Positions 35,154 to 44,910 of a stretch of 64,000 nt of DNA are shown here, one piece after another (position 1 is the first letter of the stretch; each line of letters begins with the position of its first letter). The notes beneath the pieces are model-generated. The model worked only from the letters and a program-made list of their open reading frames with translations, had not been told where the DNA came from and ran no database searches. Position numbers and translations under genes: made by a program. The DNA is from Paracoccus aminovorans (GTDB lineage: Bacteria; Pseudomonadota; Alphaproteobacteria; Rhodobacterales; Rhodobacteraceae): the NCBI RefSeq assembly GCF_001546115.1, contig NZ_KQ955209.1, positions 62,001-126,000 on the forward strand. Direction: 5' to 3'.

Positions 35154-36560
35154 TCAGCTGGCCTTGGCCTGCTGGCCGCCGTTCAGGCGCCGGCTGCGTA
35201 GTTCCTCGGCCACCAGGAAGGCCAGTTCCAACGACTGGCTGGCATTCAGGCGCGGGTCGCAGGCGGTGTGGTAGCGGTCGGACAGGTTCTCGTCCGTCAC
35301 CGCCCGCACGCCGCCGGTGCATTCGGTCACGTCCTGGCCGGTCATCTCGAAATGCACGCCGCCGGGGATGGTGCCCTCGGCGCGGTGGATGGCGAAGAAT
35401 TCGCGCACCTCGCGCAGGATCGAATCGAAGGCCCGGGTCTTGTAGCCGGTCGAGGACTTGATGACATTGCCGTGCATCGGGTCGCAGGACCAGACGACAT
35501 TGGCGCCCTCGGCCTGGACGGTCTGGATCAGCCGCGGCAGGTGGTCGCCGACCTTGCCGGCGCCGAAGCGGGCGATCAGCGTCAGCCGGCCGGGTTCGTT
35601 TTCCGGGTTCAGCCGCTCCATCAGCACCTTCAGGTCCTCGGCCGTGGTCGAGGGGCCGCATTTCAGCCCGATCGGGTTCTGCACGCCGCGGCAGAACTCG
35701 ACATGCGCGCCGTCGGGCTGCCGGGTGCGGTCGCCGATCCACAGCATATGGCCCGAGCCCGCCACCGGCAGGCCGGTCGTCGAATCGATCCGGGCCAGCG
35801 CCTCCTCGTATTCCAGCAGCAGGGCCTCGTGGCTGGTGTAGAAATCCACCTGCCCCAGGTCATGCGCGGTTGCCGAGGTCACGCCGGCGGCGGCCATGAA
35901 GGCCATGGCGTCGCTGATGCGGTCGGCGATGTCGCGATAGCGCGCGGCTTCCTCGCCGCCGGTGAAGTCGCTGATCCAGCTCTGCACCCGGTGCATGTCG
36001 GCATAGCCGCCGGTCGAGAAGGCGCGCAGCAGGTTCAGCGAGGCCGCGGCCTGGGTATAGGCCGCCAGCATGCGCTGCGGATCGGGAATGCGCGCCGCGG
36101 GGGTGAAGTCGAAGCCGTTGATGATGTCGCCGCGATAGCTGGGCAGCTCCTGCCCGTCCAGAACCTCGGTGGGCGCGCTGCGCGGCTTGGCGAACTGGCC
36201 CGCCATGCGACCGACCTTGACCACCGGCAGCTGCGCGCCCCAGGTCAACACCACGGCCATCTGCAGCATGACCTTGAAGGTGTCGCGGATATTGTCGGCA
36301 GAGAATTCGCTGAAGCTCTCGGCGCAGTCGCCGCCCTGCAACAGGAAGGCGCGGCCCTGCGCCACCGCCGCCAGCGACTGCTTCAGCCGGCGCGCCTCGC
36401 CGGCAAAGACCAGCGGCGGGTATTTCGCCAACTGCGCCTCGACCGCGTTCAGCGCCGGCTGGTCGGGATAGTCGGGCATCTGGACGCGCGGATAGGCGCG
36501 CCAGCCACGCTTGTCCCATGCCTGTGCCGGGGTCGCGGAACTGGAATTCGTCTGTGCCAT
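35154..36560 (-). CDS. 3-deoxy-7-phosphoheptulonate (DAHP) synthase, class II
   Basis: The first shikimate-pathway enzyme, 468 residues, of the plant-like class II. Motifs include [26 protein letters not shown], and [15 protein letters not shown]. Metal and substrate residues lie in WSCDPMHGN and [15 protein letters not shown]. The start at 36560 is favoured by the following protein start [19 protein letters not shown]; two earlier ATGs are in frame. It catalyses condensation of phosphoenolpyruvate with erythrose 4-phosphate. Confidence 0.95.
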   Translation of the reverse strand: MAQTNSSSATPAQAWDKRGWRAYPRVQMPDYPDQPALNAVEAQLAKYPPLVFAGEARRLKQSLAAVAQGRAFLLQGGDCAESFSEFSADNIRDTFKVMLQMAVVLTWGAQLPVVKVGRMAGQFAKPRSAPTEVLDGQELPSYRGDIINGFDFTPAARIPDPQRMLAAYTQAAASLNLLRAFSTGGYADMHRVQSWISDFTGGEEAARYRDIADRISDAMAFMAAAGVTSATAHDLGQVDFYTSHEALLLEYEEALARIDSTTGLPVAGSGHMLWIGDRTRQPDGAHVEFCRGVQNPIGLKCGPSTTAEDLKVLMERLNPENEPGRLTLIARFGAGKVGDHLPRLIQTVQAEGANVVWSCDPMHGNVIKSSTGYKTRAFDSILREVREFFAIHRAEGTIPGGVHFEMTGQDVTECTGGVRAVTDENLSDRYHTACDPRLNASQSLELAFLVAEELRSRRLNGGQQAKAS

Positions 36561-36676
36561 GATCCTGTCCTTCATGTAGCCCTTTGCGCCATATAGAGCC
36601 TGGCGCGGCGAAGGAAAAGCCTTGCGCGCTCCGCATCCGCCTGATGATCTGCACCCGAAGCAGCGCCGCGACCGAC

Positions 36677-37675
36677 ATGCCAGAGCATGATCCAGCAATC
36701 CCCCCGGATCCGGGGCCGGGTCCGGCCGCCGTCCCCCGCCCTGCCCGCTATGTCTTCCTGCTTCTGGACCGGTTCACGCTGGCGTCCTTTGCCGCCGCCA
36801 TCGAGCCGCTGCGGCTGGCGAACCGCATCGCCGGGCGCCCGCTCTACGACTGGCGGCTGGTCGGCGAGGGCGGCGGCTTCGCCCACTGCTCGAACGGCGC
36901 CCGCATCATGCTGGACGGGGGCCTCGAGGACGGCAGCCGCGGCGATACCGTGCTGGTCTGCGGCGGGCTCGACGTCGCCCGCGCCGCCGCGCGCCCGGTG
37001 CTGGCCTGGCTCAGGCGCGAGGCCCGGCGCGGCGCCCGCATCGGCGCGCTCTGCACCGGCGCCTGGGTGCTGGCCGAGGCCGGGCTGCTCGCCGGCCGGC
37101 GCTGCACCATCCATTGGGAAAACCAGGACGCCTTCGCCGAAAAATTCCCCGACACCACCCTGATCCGCACCGTCTTCGTCGAGGACGGCAACCGCCTGAC
37201 CGCCGCCGGCGGCACCGCGGCCATCGACCTGATGCTGCGCCAGATCGCCCGCGACCACGGCGCGGCGCTGGCCGGGCGGGTGGCCGACCAGATGATCCAC
37301 ACCGCGATCCGCTCCGAGGAGGACCACCAGCGCCAGTCGGTGCCGGTGCGGCTGGGCGCGCGCCACCCGCGCCTGGCGCAGGTGGTGGCGCGGATGGAGG
37401 CCAATATCGAGGAGCCGCTGAGCCCGGCGCGGCTGGCGCAGGACGCCGGCCTGTCGCCGCGCCAGCTCGAGCGGCTGTTCGCGCGCTATCTCGGCCACTC
37501 GCCCAAGCGGCATTACATGGCGCTGCGGCTGGAGCGGGCGCAGAACCTGCTGGCGCAGACCGAGATGAGCGTGATCGAGATCGCGCTCGCCTGCGGCTTC
37601 GCCAGCACCGCGCATTTCTCGAAATGCTACCGCGCCCAGTATGGCGAGACGCCCTATCGCAAAAGGGGCGGCTAA
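36677..37675 (+). CDS. GlxA-family transcriptional regulator (DJ-1/PfpI plus AraC domains)
   Basis: A protein of 332 residues. A glutamine-amidotransferase-like DJ-1/PfpI domain covers about 25-195 ([17 protein letters not shown], with a cysteine at the nucleophile elbow). An AraC domain follows at 225-330: [27 protein letters not shown], then [17 protein letters not shown]. Relatives (GlxA, GbdR, CdhR) control use of betaine, carnitine or amino-acid-derived compounds. It lies 135 bp before livJ on the same strand, but control of liv is only a guess. Confidence 0.87.
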   Translation: MPEHDPAIPPDPGPGPAAVPRPARYVFLLLDRFTLASFAAAIEPLRLANRIAGRPLYDWRLVGEGGGFAHCSNGARIMLDGGLEDGSRGDTVLVCGGLDVARAAARPVLAWLRREARRGARIGALCTGAWVLAEAGLLAGRRCTIHWENQDAFAEKFPDTTLIRTVFVEDGNRLTAAGGTAAIDLMLRQIARDHGAALAGRVADQMIHTAIRSEEDHQRQSVPVRLGARHPRLAQVVARMEANIEEPLSPARLAQDAGLSPRQLERLFARYLGHSPKRHYMALRLERAQNLLAQTEMSVIEIALACGFASTAHFSKCYRAQYGETPYRKRGG

Positions 37676-37764
37676 GATCTTCGGGCCGCGACATTTCGCC
37701 AAGGCAAACGGCAGATTTGTCCCTTGCCGCCCCGCGCAAGCGGCTTTTCTTTTCGCCGGAGGGC

Positions 37765-37783
37765 TTATAACCTGTCAGACAGG
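37765..37783 (+). promoter_or_regulatory. Likely livJ -10 region overlapped by a palindromic operator
   Basis: TTATAA (37765-37770) could be a -10 element. It is followed directly by the perfect palindrome CCTGTCAGACAGG (37771-37783), 27 bp before the livJ start. A dimeric repressor bound here would block transcription. The regulator is not identified. Confidence 0.45.
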
Positions 37784-37810
37784 ACAACGATCCACTCAGG
37801 GAGACTAGGA

Positions 37811-38995
37811 ATGAAAAAGCTTCTTCTGGCCAGCGCCGCGGGTGCCTTGCTTGCCGGCGCCGCGGGCGCCGAAGAGATCAAGATGGGCATCTCGCTGGGC
37901 CTGACCGGGCCGCTGGAATCGATCTCGCCCGCGATGCAGAAGGGCGCCGAGCTGGCGATGAAGGAAGTCAGCGACAGCGGCAAGCTGCTGGACGGCTCGA
38001 CCGTGACGCCGGTGGTGGCCGACAACACCTGCACCGACGCCGCCGCCTCGGTCGCCGCCGTCACCCGCCTCGTCAGCGCCGAGGGCGTCAAGGGCATCAT
38101 GGGCGGCATGTGCTCGGGCGAGACCATCGCCTCGGTCGAGCAGGTCGGCGTGCCGCAGGGCGTGGTGATGATCTCGCCCTCGGCCACCTCGCCGGCGCTG
38201 TCCACGCTGGACGACAAGGGCTTCTTCTTCCGCACCTCGCCCTCGGATGCGCGCCAGGGCGAAGTCATGGCCGACATCGTGCTGGAGCATGGCATCAAGT
38301 CGGTCGCGGTGACCTATACCAACAACGACTACGGCAAGGGCCTGGCCGACAGCTTTGCCGAGGCCTACAAGGCCAAGGGCGGCAATGTCACCGTGGTTTC
38401 GGCCCATGACGACGGCAAGGCCGACTATTCGGCCGAGGTCGCGGCGCTGGCCGCCGCCGGCGGCGACGCGCTGGTCGTGGCCGGCTATGCCGACCAGGGC
38501 GGCTCGGGCGTGATCCAGGGCGCGCTGGACACCGGCGCCTTCTCGACCTTCGTGCTGCCCGACGGCATGGTGAACAACGTGCTGGTCGAGAAGTTCGGCA
38601 CCCAGCTGGAAACCTCCTTCGGCCAGAACCCCTCGGCCGAGGGCGAAGGCCACGACAAGTTCGCCGAGCTGGCCAAGACGGCGGGCTTCGACGGCACCTC
38701 GGCCTATGCCGGCGAATCCTATGACGCGAGCGCCCTGATGCTGCTGGCCATGCAGGCCGCCAAGTCCTCGGATCCCAAGGTGTACAAGGACAAGGTGATG
38801 GAGATCGCCAACGCCCCGGGCGAGAAGATCTATCCGGGCGAGCTGGCCAAGGGGCTGGAGCTGCTCGCGGCCGGCACCGACATCGACTATGTCGGCGCCA
38901 CCTCGGTCGAGCTGGTCGAGCCGGGCGAGAGCGCCGGCGTCTATCGCGAGGTGGACTTCAAGGGCGGCAAGCTCAACGTGGTCGGCTTCCGCTGA
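37811..38995 (+). CDS. livJ: Branched-chain amino acid ABC transporter, periplasmic binding protein
   Basis: A protein of 394 residues with signal peptide MKKLLLASAAGALLAGAAGA. The Leu/Ile/Val-binding fold is seen in IKMGISLGLTGPLESISPAM, VKGIMGGMCSGETIASVE and VAVTYTNNDYGKGLADSF. It is the first gene of livJ-G-F-H-M and has a good ribosome site (AGGGAGA). The exact ligand (leucine-type amino acid, amide or other) is not fixed by sequence. A hairpin after it may lower expression of the membrane genes. Confidence 0.9.
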   Translation: MKKLLLASAAGALLAGAAGAEEIKMGISLGLTGPLESISPAMQKGAELAMKEVSDSGKLLDGSTVTPVVADNTCTDAAASVAAVTRLVSAEGVKGIMGGMCSGETIASVEQVGVPQGVVMISPSATSPALSTLDDKGFFFRTSPSDARQGEVMADIVLEHGIKSVAVTYTNNDYGKGLADSFAEAYKAKGGNVTVVSAHDDGKADYSAEVAALAAAGGDALVVAGYADQGGSGVIQGALDTGAFSTFVLPDGMVNNVLVEKFGTQLETSFGQNPSAEGEGHDKFAELAKTAGFDGTSAYAGESYDASALMLLAMQAAKSSDPKVYKDKVMEIANAPGEKIYPGELAKGLELLAAGTDIDYVGATSVELVEPGESAGVYREVDFKGGKLNVVGFR

Positions 38996-39011
38996 ACGGC
39001 CCGCAATCATG

Positions 39012-39041
39012 AAGGGGTCCGGTAAATCCGGGCCCTTTCTT
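39012..39041 (+). terminator. Hairpin between livJ and livG, probable partial terminator
   Basis: An imperfect stem (AAGGGGTCCGG, loop TAAAT, CCGGGCCCTTTCTT) lies 16 bp after livJ. Such hairpins commonly let a binding-protein gene be expressed more than the transporter genes after it. Confidence 0.6.
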
Positions 39042-39101
39042 CAATATACAACAATCCCTTAATGGGAATTCTTCATGCAAGGCATGAAGCTGGGGAGCGA
39101 C

Positions 39102-39968
39102 ATGATCCAGGTCCATGACCTGCACCGGCATTTCGGAGGTTTCCGCGCCGTCGATGGCGCCAGCCTGACCATCGAGCAGGGCTCGATCACCGGGCTCATT
39201 GGCCCGAACGGCGCAGGAAAATCCACATTATTCAACGTGATTGCCGGGGTTCTTAAACCCACCTCCGGCCGCGTGACCATGGCGGGCGAGGATATCACCG
39301 GCCTTGCCCCGCATGAGCTGTTCCACAAGGGCCTGCTGCGCACCTTCCAGCTGGCGCATGAGTTTTCCTCGATGACGGTGCGCGAGAACCTGATGATGGT
39401 CCCCGCCGGCCAGTGCGGGGAAACCCTGGTCAACACCTGGTTCCGCCGCAGCCGCATCCGCGACGAGGAACGCGCGCTGCGCAAGAAGGCCGACGAGGTG
39501 CTTGAATTCCTGACGATTTCCCATGTCGCCGATGAAAAGGCCGGCAACCTGTCCGGCGGGCAGAAGAAGCTGCTGGAACTGGGCCGCACCATGATGGTGG
39601 ACGCCAGGATCGTGTTCCTGGACGAGGTCGGCGCCGGCGTGAACCGCACGCTTCTGGGCACCATCGGCGACGCCATCGTGCGGCTGAACAAGGAGCGCGG
39701 CTATACCTTCTGCGTCATCGAACATGACATGGATTTCATCGGCCGGCTCTGCGACCCGGTGATCGTCATGGCGGCGGGCAAGGTGCTGGCGCAGGGCAGC
39801 GCCTCCAGCATCATGCAGAACGAGGCGGTGATCGAGGCCTATCTGGGCACCGGGCTGAAGAACAAGGTCGCGGCCGAGGAAGCGGTCGAGCGCGTGACCG
39901 GCGAAAGCCATGGCGCCCAGCCCGGCCTTGGCGACGAGGCCGGCGTCTTCGACCAGGAGAAACCCTGA
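39102..39968 (+). CDS. livG: Branched-chain amino acid ABC transporter ATPase
   Basis: An ATPase of 288 residues. Walker A is GPNGAGKST, the signature is LSGGQKKLLE, Walker B is IVFLDEVGAGVN, and the H-loop is CVIEHDMDF. The C-terminal extension (about 250-288) is acidic and typical of LivG-type proteins in this family. ATGs at 39075 and 39084 are in frame; 39102 follows GGGGAG and fits the domain start. It overlaps livF by one base. Confidence 0.9.
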   Translation: MIQVHDLHRHFGGFRAVDGASLTIEQGSITGLIGPNGAGKSTLFNVIAGVLKPTSGRVTMAGEDITGLAPHELFHKGLLRTFQLAHEFSSMTVRENLMMVPAGQCGETLVNTWFRRSRIRDEERALRKKADEVLEFLTISHVADEKAGNLSGGQKKLLELGRTMMVDARIVFLDEVGAGVNRTLLGTIGDAIVRLNKERGYTFCVIEHDMDFIGRLCDPVIVMAAGKVLAQGSASSIMQNEAVIEAYLGTGLKNKVAAEEAVERVTGESHGAQPGLGDEAGVFDQEKP

Positions 39969-40678
39969 TGGCGTCCCCCTATCTTTCCGCGACGGACATG
40001 CGCGGCGGCTATGGCAAGGCCGACATCCTGAACGGCTGCACCCTGACCGTGGACAAGGGCCAGATCGCGGTGATCGTTGGCCCGAACGGCGCTGGCAAGT
40101 CCACCGCGATGAAGGCGGTCTTCGGCATGCTGAACCTGCGCGAGGGCCGCGTGACGCTGGGTGGCGAGGATATCACCGCGCTGACCCCGCAGGAACGGGT
40201 GCGCAAGGGCATGGGCTTCGTGCCGCAGACGCACAATATCTTCCCGACCATGACGGTCGAGGAGAACCTGGAGATGGGCGCCTATATCCGCGAGGACGAC
40301 TATCGCGACACCATGGCCCAGGTCTATGAGCTGTTCCCGGCCGTGGCCGACAAGCGGCGTCAGAACGCGGGCGAGCTGTCGGGCGGCCAGCGCCAGCAGG
40401 TCGCCGTCGGCCGGGCGCTGATGACGCGGCCGAGCCTTCTCATGCTGGACGAGCCCACCGCCGGCGTCTCGCCCATCGTCATGGACGAGCTGTTCGACCG
40501 CATCATCGAGGTCGCCCGCACCGGGATTTCCATCCTGATGGTGGAACAGAATGCGCGCCAGGCCCTCGAGATCGCCGACGTCGGCTATGTCCTGGTGCAG
40601 GGCGCGAACCGCTATACCGACTCGGGGTCCGCGCTGCTGGCCGATCCCGAGGTTCGCCGCACCTTCCTGGGGGGCTGA
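39968..40678 (+). CDS. livF: Branched-chain amino acid ABC transporter ATPase
   Basis: The second ATPase of the transporter, 236 residues. Walker A is GPNGAGKST, the signature is LSGGQRQQVAVG, Walker B is LLMLDEPTAGVSP, and the H-loop equivalent is ILMVEQN (glutamate in place of histidine context, usual for LivF). It ends 3 bp before livH. Confidence 0.92.
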   Translation: MASPYLSATDMRGGYGKADILNGCTLTVDKGQIAVIVGPNGAGKSTAMKAVFGMLNLREGRVTLGGEDITALTPQERVRKGMGFVPQTHNIFPTMTVEENLEMGAYIREDDYRDTMAQVYELFPAVADKRRQNAGELSGGQRQQVAVGRALMTRPSLLMLDEPTAGVSPIVMDELFDRIIEVARTGISILMVEQNARQALEIADVGYVLVQGANRYTDSGSALLADPEVRRTFLGG

Positions 40679-40681
40679 CGC

Positions 40682-41689
40682 ATGGACATCCTGAACGCCC
40701 TGGTGGCCATCCTGAACTTCGTGGTGATCCCCGCCGCCTCATACGGCGCGCAACTGGCGCTTGGCGCGCTGGGGGTGACGCTGATCTATGGCATCCTGCG
40801 CTTTTCCAACTTCGCCCATGGCGACACCATGGCTTTCGGCACCGCGCTGGTGATCCTGGTGACCTGGGGCTTGCAGGCCATCGGCATCAGCCTGGGGCCG
40901 CTGCCGACCGCGCTTCTGGCGCTGCCCATCGGCATCGCACTGTGCGCGGTCTTCGTGCTGGCCACCGACCGGGTGGTCTATCGGTTCTATCGCCGGAAGC
41001 GGTCGGATCCGATCATCCTGGTCATGGCCTCGGTGGGCGTGATGTTCATCATGAACGGGCTGACCCGGATGACGCCGAAGATCGGCGTGAACGAGGTCCG
41101 CTTCGACGACGGCGCGCGCTTCCTGATCTCGGTGCAGGAGTTCAAGGCCTGGACCGGGCTCAACGAGGGCCTGGCGCTGCGCGTCAGCCAGGCGCTGACG
41201 CTGGTCGTCACCGCGCTGGCCTGCTGGGCGCTGTTCCGCTTCCTGAACCGCTCGCGCGCCGGCAAGGCGATGCGGGCCTATTCCGACAACGAGGATCTGG
41301 CGCTGCTGTCGGGCATCGACCCCGAGCGGGTGGTGCGGCTGACCTGGATCATCGCCACGGCGCTGGCGGTGACGGCGGGCACGCTCTACGGGCTCGACAA
41401 GTCATTCAAGGCCTTCAACTATTTCCAGATCCTGCTGCCGATCTTTGCCGCGGCCATCGTGGGCGGCCTCGGCAATCCGCTGGGCGCGGTCGCCGGCGGC
41501 TTCATCGTCGCCTTTTCCGAGGTGGCGGTTACCTATCCCTGGAAGAAGATCGCCGCCTACCTGGGCTTCCAATCGGATGGCATGCTGCAACTGCTGTCCA
41601 CCGAATACAAGTTCGCGGTCAGCTTCGTGATCCTGATCGTGGTGCTGTTGTTCCGGCCGACCGGCCTGTTCCGCGGCAAATCCGTCTGA
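40682..41689 (+). CDS. livH: Branched-chain amino acid ABC transporter permease
   Basis: An inner-membrane permease of 335 residues with eight or nine hydrophobic helices. Family motifs are YGILRFSNFAHGDTMAFG near 35 and the late loop IVGGLGNPLGAVAGGFIV. It has the conserved AMRAYSDNEDLALLSGID cytoplasmic loop that contacts the ATPase. Confidence 0.92.
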   Translation: MDILNALVAILNFVVIPAASYGAQLALGALGVTLIYGILRFSNFAHGDTMAFGTALVILVTWGLQAIGISLGPLPTALLALPIGIALCAVFVLATDRVVYRFYRRKRSDPIILVMASVGVMFIMNGLTRMTPKIGVNEVRFDDGARFLISVQEFKAWTGLNEGLALRVSQALTLVVTALACWALFRFLNRSRAGKAMRAYSDNEDLALLSGIDPERVVRLTWIIATALAVTAGTLYGLDKSFKAFNYFQILLPIFAAAIVGGLGNPLGAVAGGFIVAFSEVAVTYPWKKIAAYLGFQSDGMLQLLSTEYKFAVSFVILIVVLLFRPTGLFRGKSV

Positions 41690-41701
41690 GGAGGGTTACC
41701 C

Positions 41702-43042
41702 ATGTCGCATACACGTCAGGCGGAAGCCTCGAATCCATGGCGGGCGCCGCTGCTGTTCCTGGTCCTGGCCGTGCTGTTCGTCCTCGAGGGCAGCTTTCGC
41801 AGCGCCCTGTTTTCAGGCAGCTGGAACACGGCGCTGGGGATCCTGAACATGGGGCTGATCTCGGCCATCATGGTTCTGGGCGTCAACATGCAATGGGGCT
41901 ATGCGGGGCTGTTCAATGCCGGCGTCGTGGGGTTCCTGGCGCTTGGCGGGCTGGCGCCGGTGCTGGTCTCGACCGCGCCGGTGGCCGGAGCCTGGGCCGC
42001 GGGCGGGCCGCGGGTGATCCTGGCGCTGGCCGTGGGGCTGGGCACGCTGGCGCTGGCCGCGCTGGCCTGGCGGCGCATCGCCGGGCCGCTGCGGGTGGTG
42101 GCGATGATCGCGGTGCTGGTCGCGGGCTTCGTGCTGTATCGTTACCTCTTCGACCCGGCGGTCGCGGCGATCGAGGCGAACAACTCGGCCGCCGCCGGCA
42201 ATATCGGCGGCCTGGGCTGGACGGTGCTGTTGAGCTGGCCGGTCGGCGCGCTGTTCGCCGCCGCCGCGGCCTGGGGTGTCGGCAAAGTGGCGCTGGGGCT
42301 GCGCTCGGACTATCTGGCCATCGCCACGCTGGGCATCGGCGAGATCATCGTCGCGGTGATGCGCAACGAGGAATGGCTGGCGCGCGGGGTCAAGAACATG
42401 TCGGGCATCCCGCGCCCGGTGCCCTATGAGCTGGACCTGCAAAGCGATCCGGGCTTCGTCGCCAAGGCCGCCGAATGGGGCATGGACCCCGGCACGGCCT
42501 CGGGCATCTGGGTGAAGCTGATGTATGCCGGGCTGTTCGGCGCGGTGCTGCTGGCGCTGATCCTGCTGGCGGAACTGGCGCTGAAATCGCCCTGGGGCCG
42601 GATGATGCGGGCGATCCGCGACAACGAGACCGCCGCCGAGGCCATGGGCAAGCATGTCACCCGCCGGCATTTGCAGATCTTCGTCATCGGCTCGGCGGTG
42701 ATCGGCCTGGCCGGGGCGATGATGGTGACGCTGGACGGGCTTCTGTCGCCCAACAGTTTCAACCCGTTGCGCTATACCTTCCTGATCTGGGTCATGGTGA
42801 TCGTCGGCGGCTCGGGCAACAACTGGGGCGCGGTGCTGGGCGCGGTGCTGATCTGGTTCCTGTGGATCAAGGCCGAGGTCTGGGGGCCGGAACTGATGCG
42901 GCTGATCACCCTGCCCCTGCCCGAAGGCGCTTTCCGCAGCCATATGCTGGGCGGCGCGCCGCATATGCGCTTCATCGCGCTGGGACTGGTGCTGCTTCTG
43001 GTCTTGCGCTTTGCGCCGCGGGGGCTGGTGCCGGAGAAGTAG
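41702..43042 (+). CDS. livM: Branched-chain amino acid ABC transporter permease
   Basis: A permease of 446 residues, longer than common LivM proteins because of an N-terminal extension and an inserted helix pair (about 80-160). The core motifs GVNMQWGYAGLFNAGVVGF, YLAIATLGIGEI and MMRAIRDNETAAEAMGK are all present. It is the last gene of the liv operon; a terminator follows at 43093. Confidence 0.9.
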   Translation: MSHTRQAEASNPWRAPLLFLVLAVLFVLEGSFRSALFSGSWNTALGILNMGLISAIMVLGVNMQWGYAGLFNAGVVGFLALGGLAPVLVSTAPVAGAWAAGGPRVILALAVGLGTLALAALAWRRIAGPLRVVAMIAVLVAGFVLYRYLFDPAVAAIEANNSAAAGNIGGLGWTVLLSWPVGALFAAAAAWGVGKVALGLRSDYLAIATLGIGEIIVAVMRNEEWLARGVKNMSGIPRPVPYELDLQSDPGFVAKAAEWGMDPGTASGIWVKLMYAGLFGAVLLALILLAELALKSPWGRMMRAIRDNETAAEAMGKHVTRRHLQIFVIGSAVIGLAGAMMVTLDGLLSPNSFNPLRYTFLIWVMVIVGGSGNNWGAVLGAVLIWFLWIKAEVWGPELMRLITLPLPEGAFRSHMLGGAPHMRFIALGLVLLLVLRFAPRGLVPEK

Positions 43043-43070
43043 CTGGCGGGGGCTTTGCCCCCACACCCCC

Positions 43071-43096
43071 AGGATATTTCCACACAAAAGAGAAGG
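43071..43096 (+). repeat. Recurrent intergenic sequence (AGGATATTTCC type)
   Basis: AGGATATTTCCACACAAAAG lies just after livM and before the terminator hairpin. It resembles GGGTATTTGGAAAACAGA at 63590 and the arms at 23591-23668. Confidence 0.4.
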
Positions 43097-43113
43097 GCCC
43101 GTCAGGGCCCTTT
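43093..43113. terminator. Bidirectional terminator between livM and purN
   Basis: AAGGGCCC, loop GTCA, GGGCCCTTT forms a self-complementary stem between two convergent genes. The purN stop is at 43116. Confidence 0.8.
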
Positions 43114-43115
43114 CA

Positions 43116-43712
43116 TCATGCGGCGGTCAGGTGGATCGGGTTCGTGTCGCCTTGCGCGAAACGGCGCAGCACCTCGGGGTAGAGGCGATGCTCCTGGGTC
43201 AGCACGCGGGCGGCGAGCGTCTCGGCCGTGTCGCCGGGCAGGACCGGGACGCGGGCCTGGCCGAGGATCGGGCCGGCATCGAGTTCCGGCGTGACCAGGT
43301 GGACGCTGGCGCCGGCCTCGGCATCGCCGGCCTCGATGGCGCGCTGATGGGTGTGCAGGCCCGGGTATTTCGGCAAGAGCGAGGGGTGGATGTTCAGCAT
43401 CCGGCCCTGGAAGCGCTGCACGAATGCCGGCGTCAGGATGCGCATGAAGCCAGCGAGGCAGAGGATGTCGGGCTGGGCCGCGAGCAGCGGTTCCAGCAGC
43501 GCGGCCTCGAAACCGGCGCGGTCGCCCTTGAAGGCGCGGTGATCGACGGCGAAGGTCGGCACGCCGAGCCCCTCGGCCCGGGCAAGGCCGCTGGCGGCCG
43601 GGTCGTTCGATCCGACGATCACGGCGCGGGCCGGGTGGCCGCCGGTCATGGATTCCACCAGCTTGACCATGTTCGAGCCGCCGCCCGAGATCAGGATGGC
43701 GACTCGTTTCAC
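43116..43712 (-). CDS. purN: Phosphoribosylglycinamide formyltransferase
   Basis: A purine-synthesis enzyme of 198 residues that formylates GAR using 10-formyl-THF. Motifs are [11 protein letters not shown] at the start, [12 protein letters not shown] with the catalytic Asn and His near 107-118, and the aspartate in [10 protein letters not shown]. It starts with GTG at 43712, overlapping the purM stop (GTGA). Confidence 0.94.
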   Translation of the reverse strand: MKRVAILISGGGSNMVKLVESMTGGHPARAVIVGSNDPAASGLARAEGLGVPTFAVDHRAFKGDRAGFEAALLEPLLAAQPDILCLAGFMRILTPAFVQRFQGRMLNIHPSLLPKYPGLHTHQRAIEAGDAEAGASVHLVTPELDAGPILGQARVPVLPGDTAETLAARVLTQEHRLYPEVLRRFAQGDTNPIHLTAA

Positions 43713-44755
43713 CGCAGCCGGCCGGTGTAGCGCACGCCCTCGCCCGGCGTGACATGGCCGAGGCGATGGACGGTTTCGCCCTGGTCCTGCAACAGCGCCT
43801 CGATGGCTTCGGCGCGGTCGGGGCCGACCGTCAGGATCATGCCGATGCCGGAGTTGAAGGTCTTGAGCATCTCGGCCTCTGCGATGGCACCGGCCTCGGC
43901 CAGCCAGTCGAAGACCGGCGGCAGGCTGAAGCTGTCGAGGTCCACTTCCGCGCCCAGCCCCTGGGGCAGCACGCGCGGCAGGTTCTCGGTGATGCCGCCG
44001 CCGGTGATATGGGCGGCCGCATGGACCCCGCCCGCGCGGATCGCGGCCAACACCGGCTTGACGTAAAGCCGGGTCGGAACCAGCAGCGCCTGGCCCAGCG
44101 TGCCGGGGCCGAAGGGCGCGGGCGATTCCCACGTCAGGCCGGCATGTTCGGCAACCTTGCGCACCAGCGAGAAGCCGTTGGAATGCACCCCGTCCGAGGC
44201 AAGGCCCAAGAGCACGTCGCCGTCGGCGACGCCGGCGGGCAGCGCGGTGCCGCGCTGCATCGCGCCGACCGCGAAGCCGGCGAGGTCGAAATCGCCCTTG
44301 GCATACATGCCCGGCATCTCCGCCGTCTCGCCGCCGATCAGCGCGCAGCCGGACCGCCGGCAGCCCTCGGCGATGCCGGTGATGACGCGCGCCGCCTCAT
44401 CGACCGACAGCTTGCCGGTGGCAAAATAATCCAGGAAGAACAGCGGCTCGGCACCCTGGCAGACCAGGTCGTTCACGCACATCGCCACCAGGTCGATGCC
44501 GAGTCCGTCAAGTTCGCCCGTGTCGATGCCGATGCGCAGCTTGGTGCCGACGCCGTCGGTCGCCGCGACCAGGACCGGGTCGGTGAAGCCGGCCGCGCGG
44601 GGATCGAACAGCGCGCCGAAGCCGCCCAAGCCCTCCATGACGCCCGAGCGCTGCGTGGCGGCGGCGGCGGGCTTGATCCGCTCGACCAGCGCATTGCCCG
44701 CGTCGATATCCACTCCGGCCTCGGCATAGGACAGGCCGCTGTTGCGCTCGGTCAT
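43709..44755 (-). CDS. purM: Phosphoribosylformylglycinamidine cyclo-ligase (AIR synthetase)
   Basis: A protein of 348 residues that closes the imidazole ring of AIR using ATP. Motifs include [44 protein letters not shown] and [16 protein letters not shown]. It is co-transcribed with purN by a stop-start overlap. A ribosome site (GAAGGGGAAC) precedes the ATG at 44755. Confidence 0.95.
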   Translation of the reverse strand: MTERNSGLSYAEAGVDIDAGNALVERIKPAAAATQRSGVMEGLGGFGALFDPRAAGFTDPVLVAATDGVGTKLRIGIDTGELDGLGIDLVAMCVNDLVCQGAEPLFFLDYFATGKLSVDEAARVITGIAEGCRRSGCALIGGETAEMPGMYAKGDFDLAGFAVGAMQRGTALPAGVADGDVLLGLASDGVHSNGFSLVRKVAEHAGLTWESPAPFGPGTLGQALLVPTRLYVKPVLAAIRAGGVHAAAHITGGGITENLPRVLPQGLGAEVDLDSFSLPPVFDWLAEAGAIAEAEMLKTFNSGIGMILTVGPDRAEAIEALLQDQGETVHRLGHVTPGEGVRYTGRLR

Positions 44756-44910
44756 TTCGGTTCCCCTTCGCTTTGACGCCCCGATAGCGCAGGCGCGGCC
44801 AAGTGGCAATGATCGCCTGCGTTTCCAGGGCCGCCCGGTGCCTCTTGCGCGTGTTTCTGTTGTTTCGCGGCGCCTGGAGGAATTATGGTTAATAAGACCG
44901 GAACGGGGCA

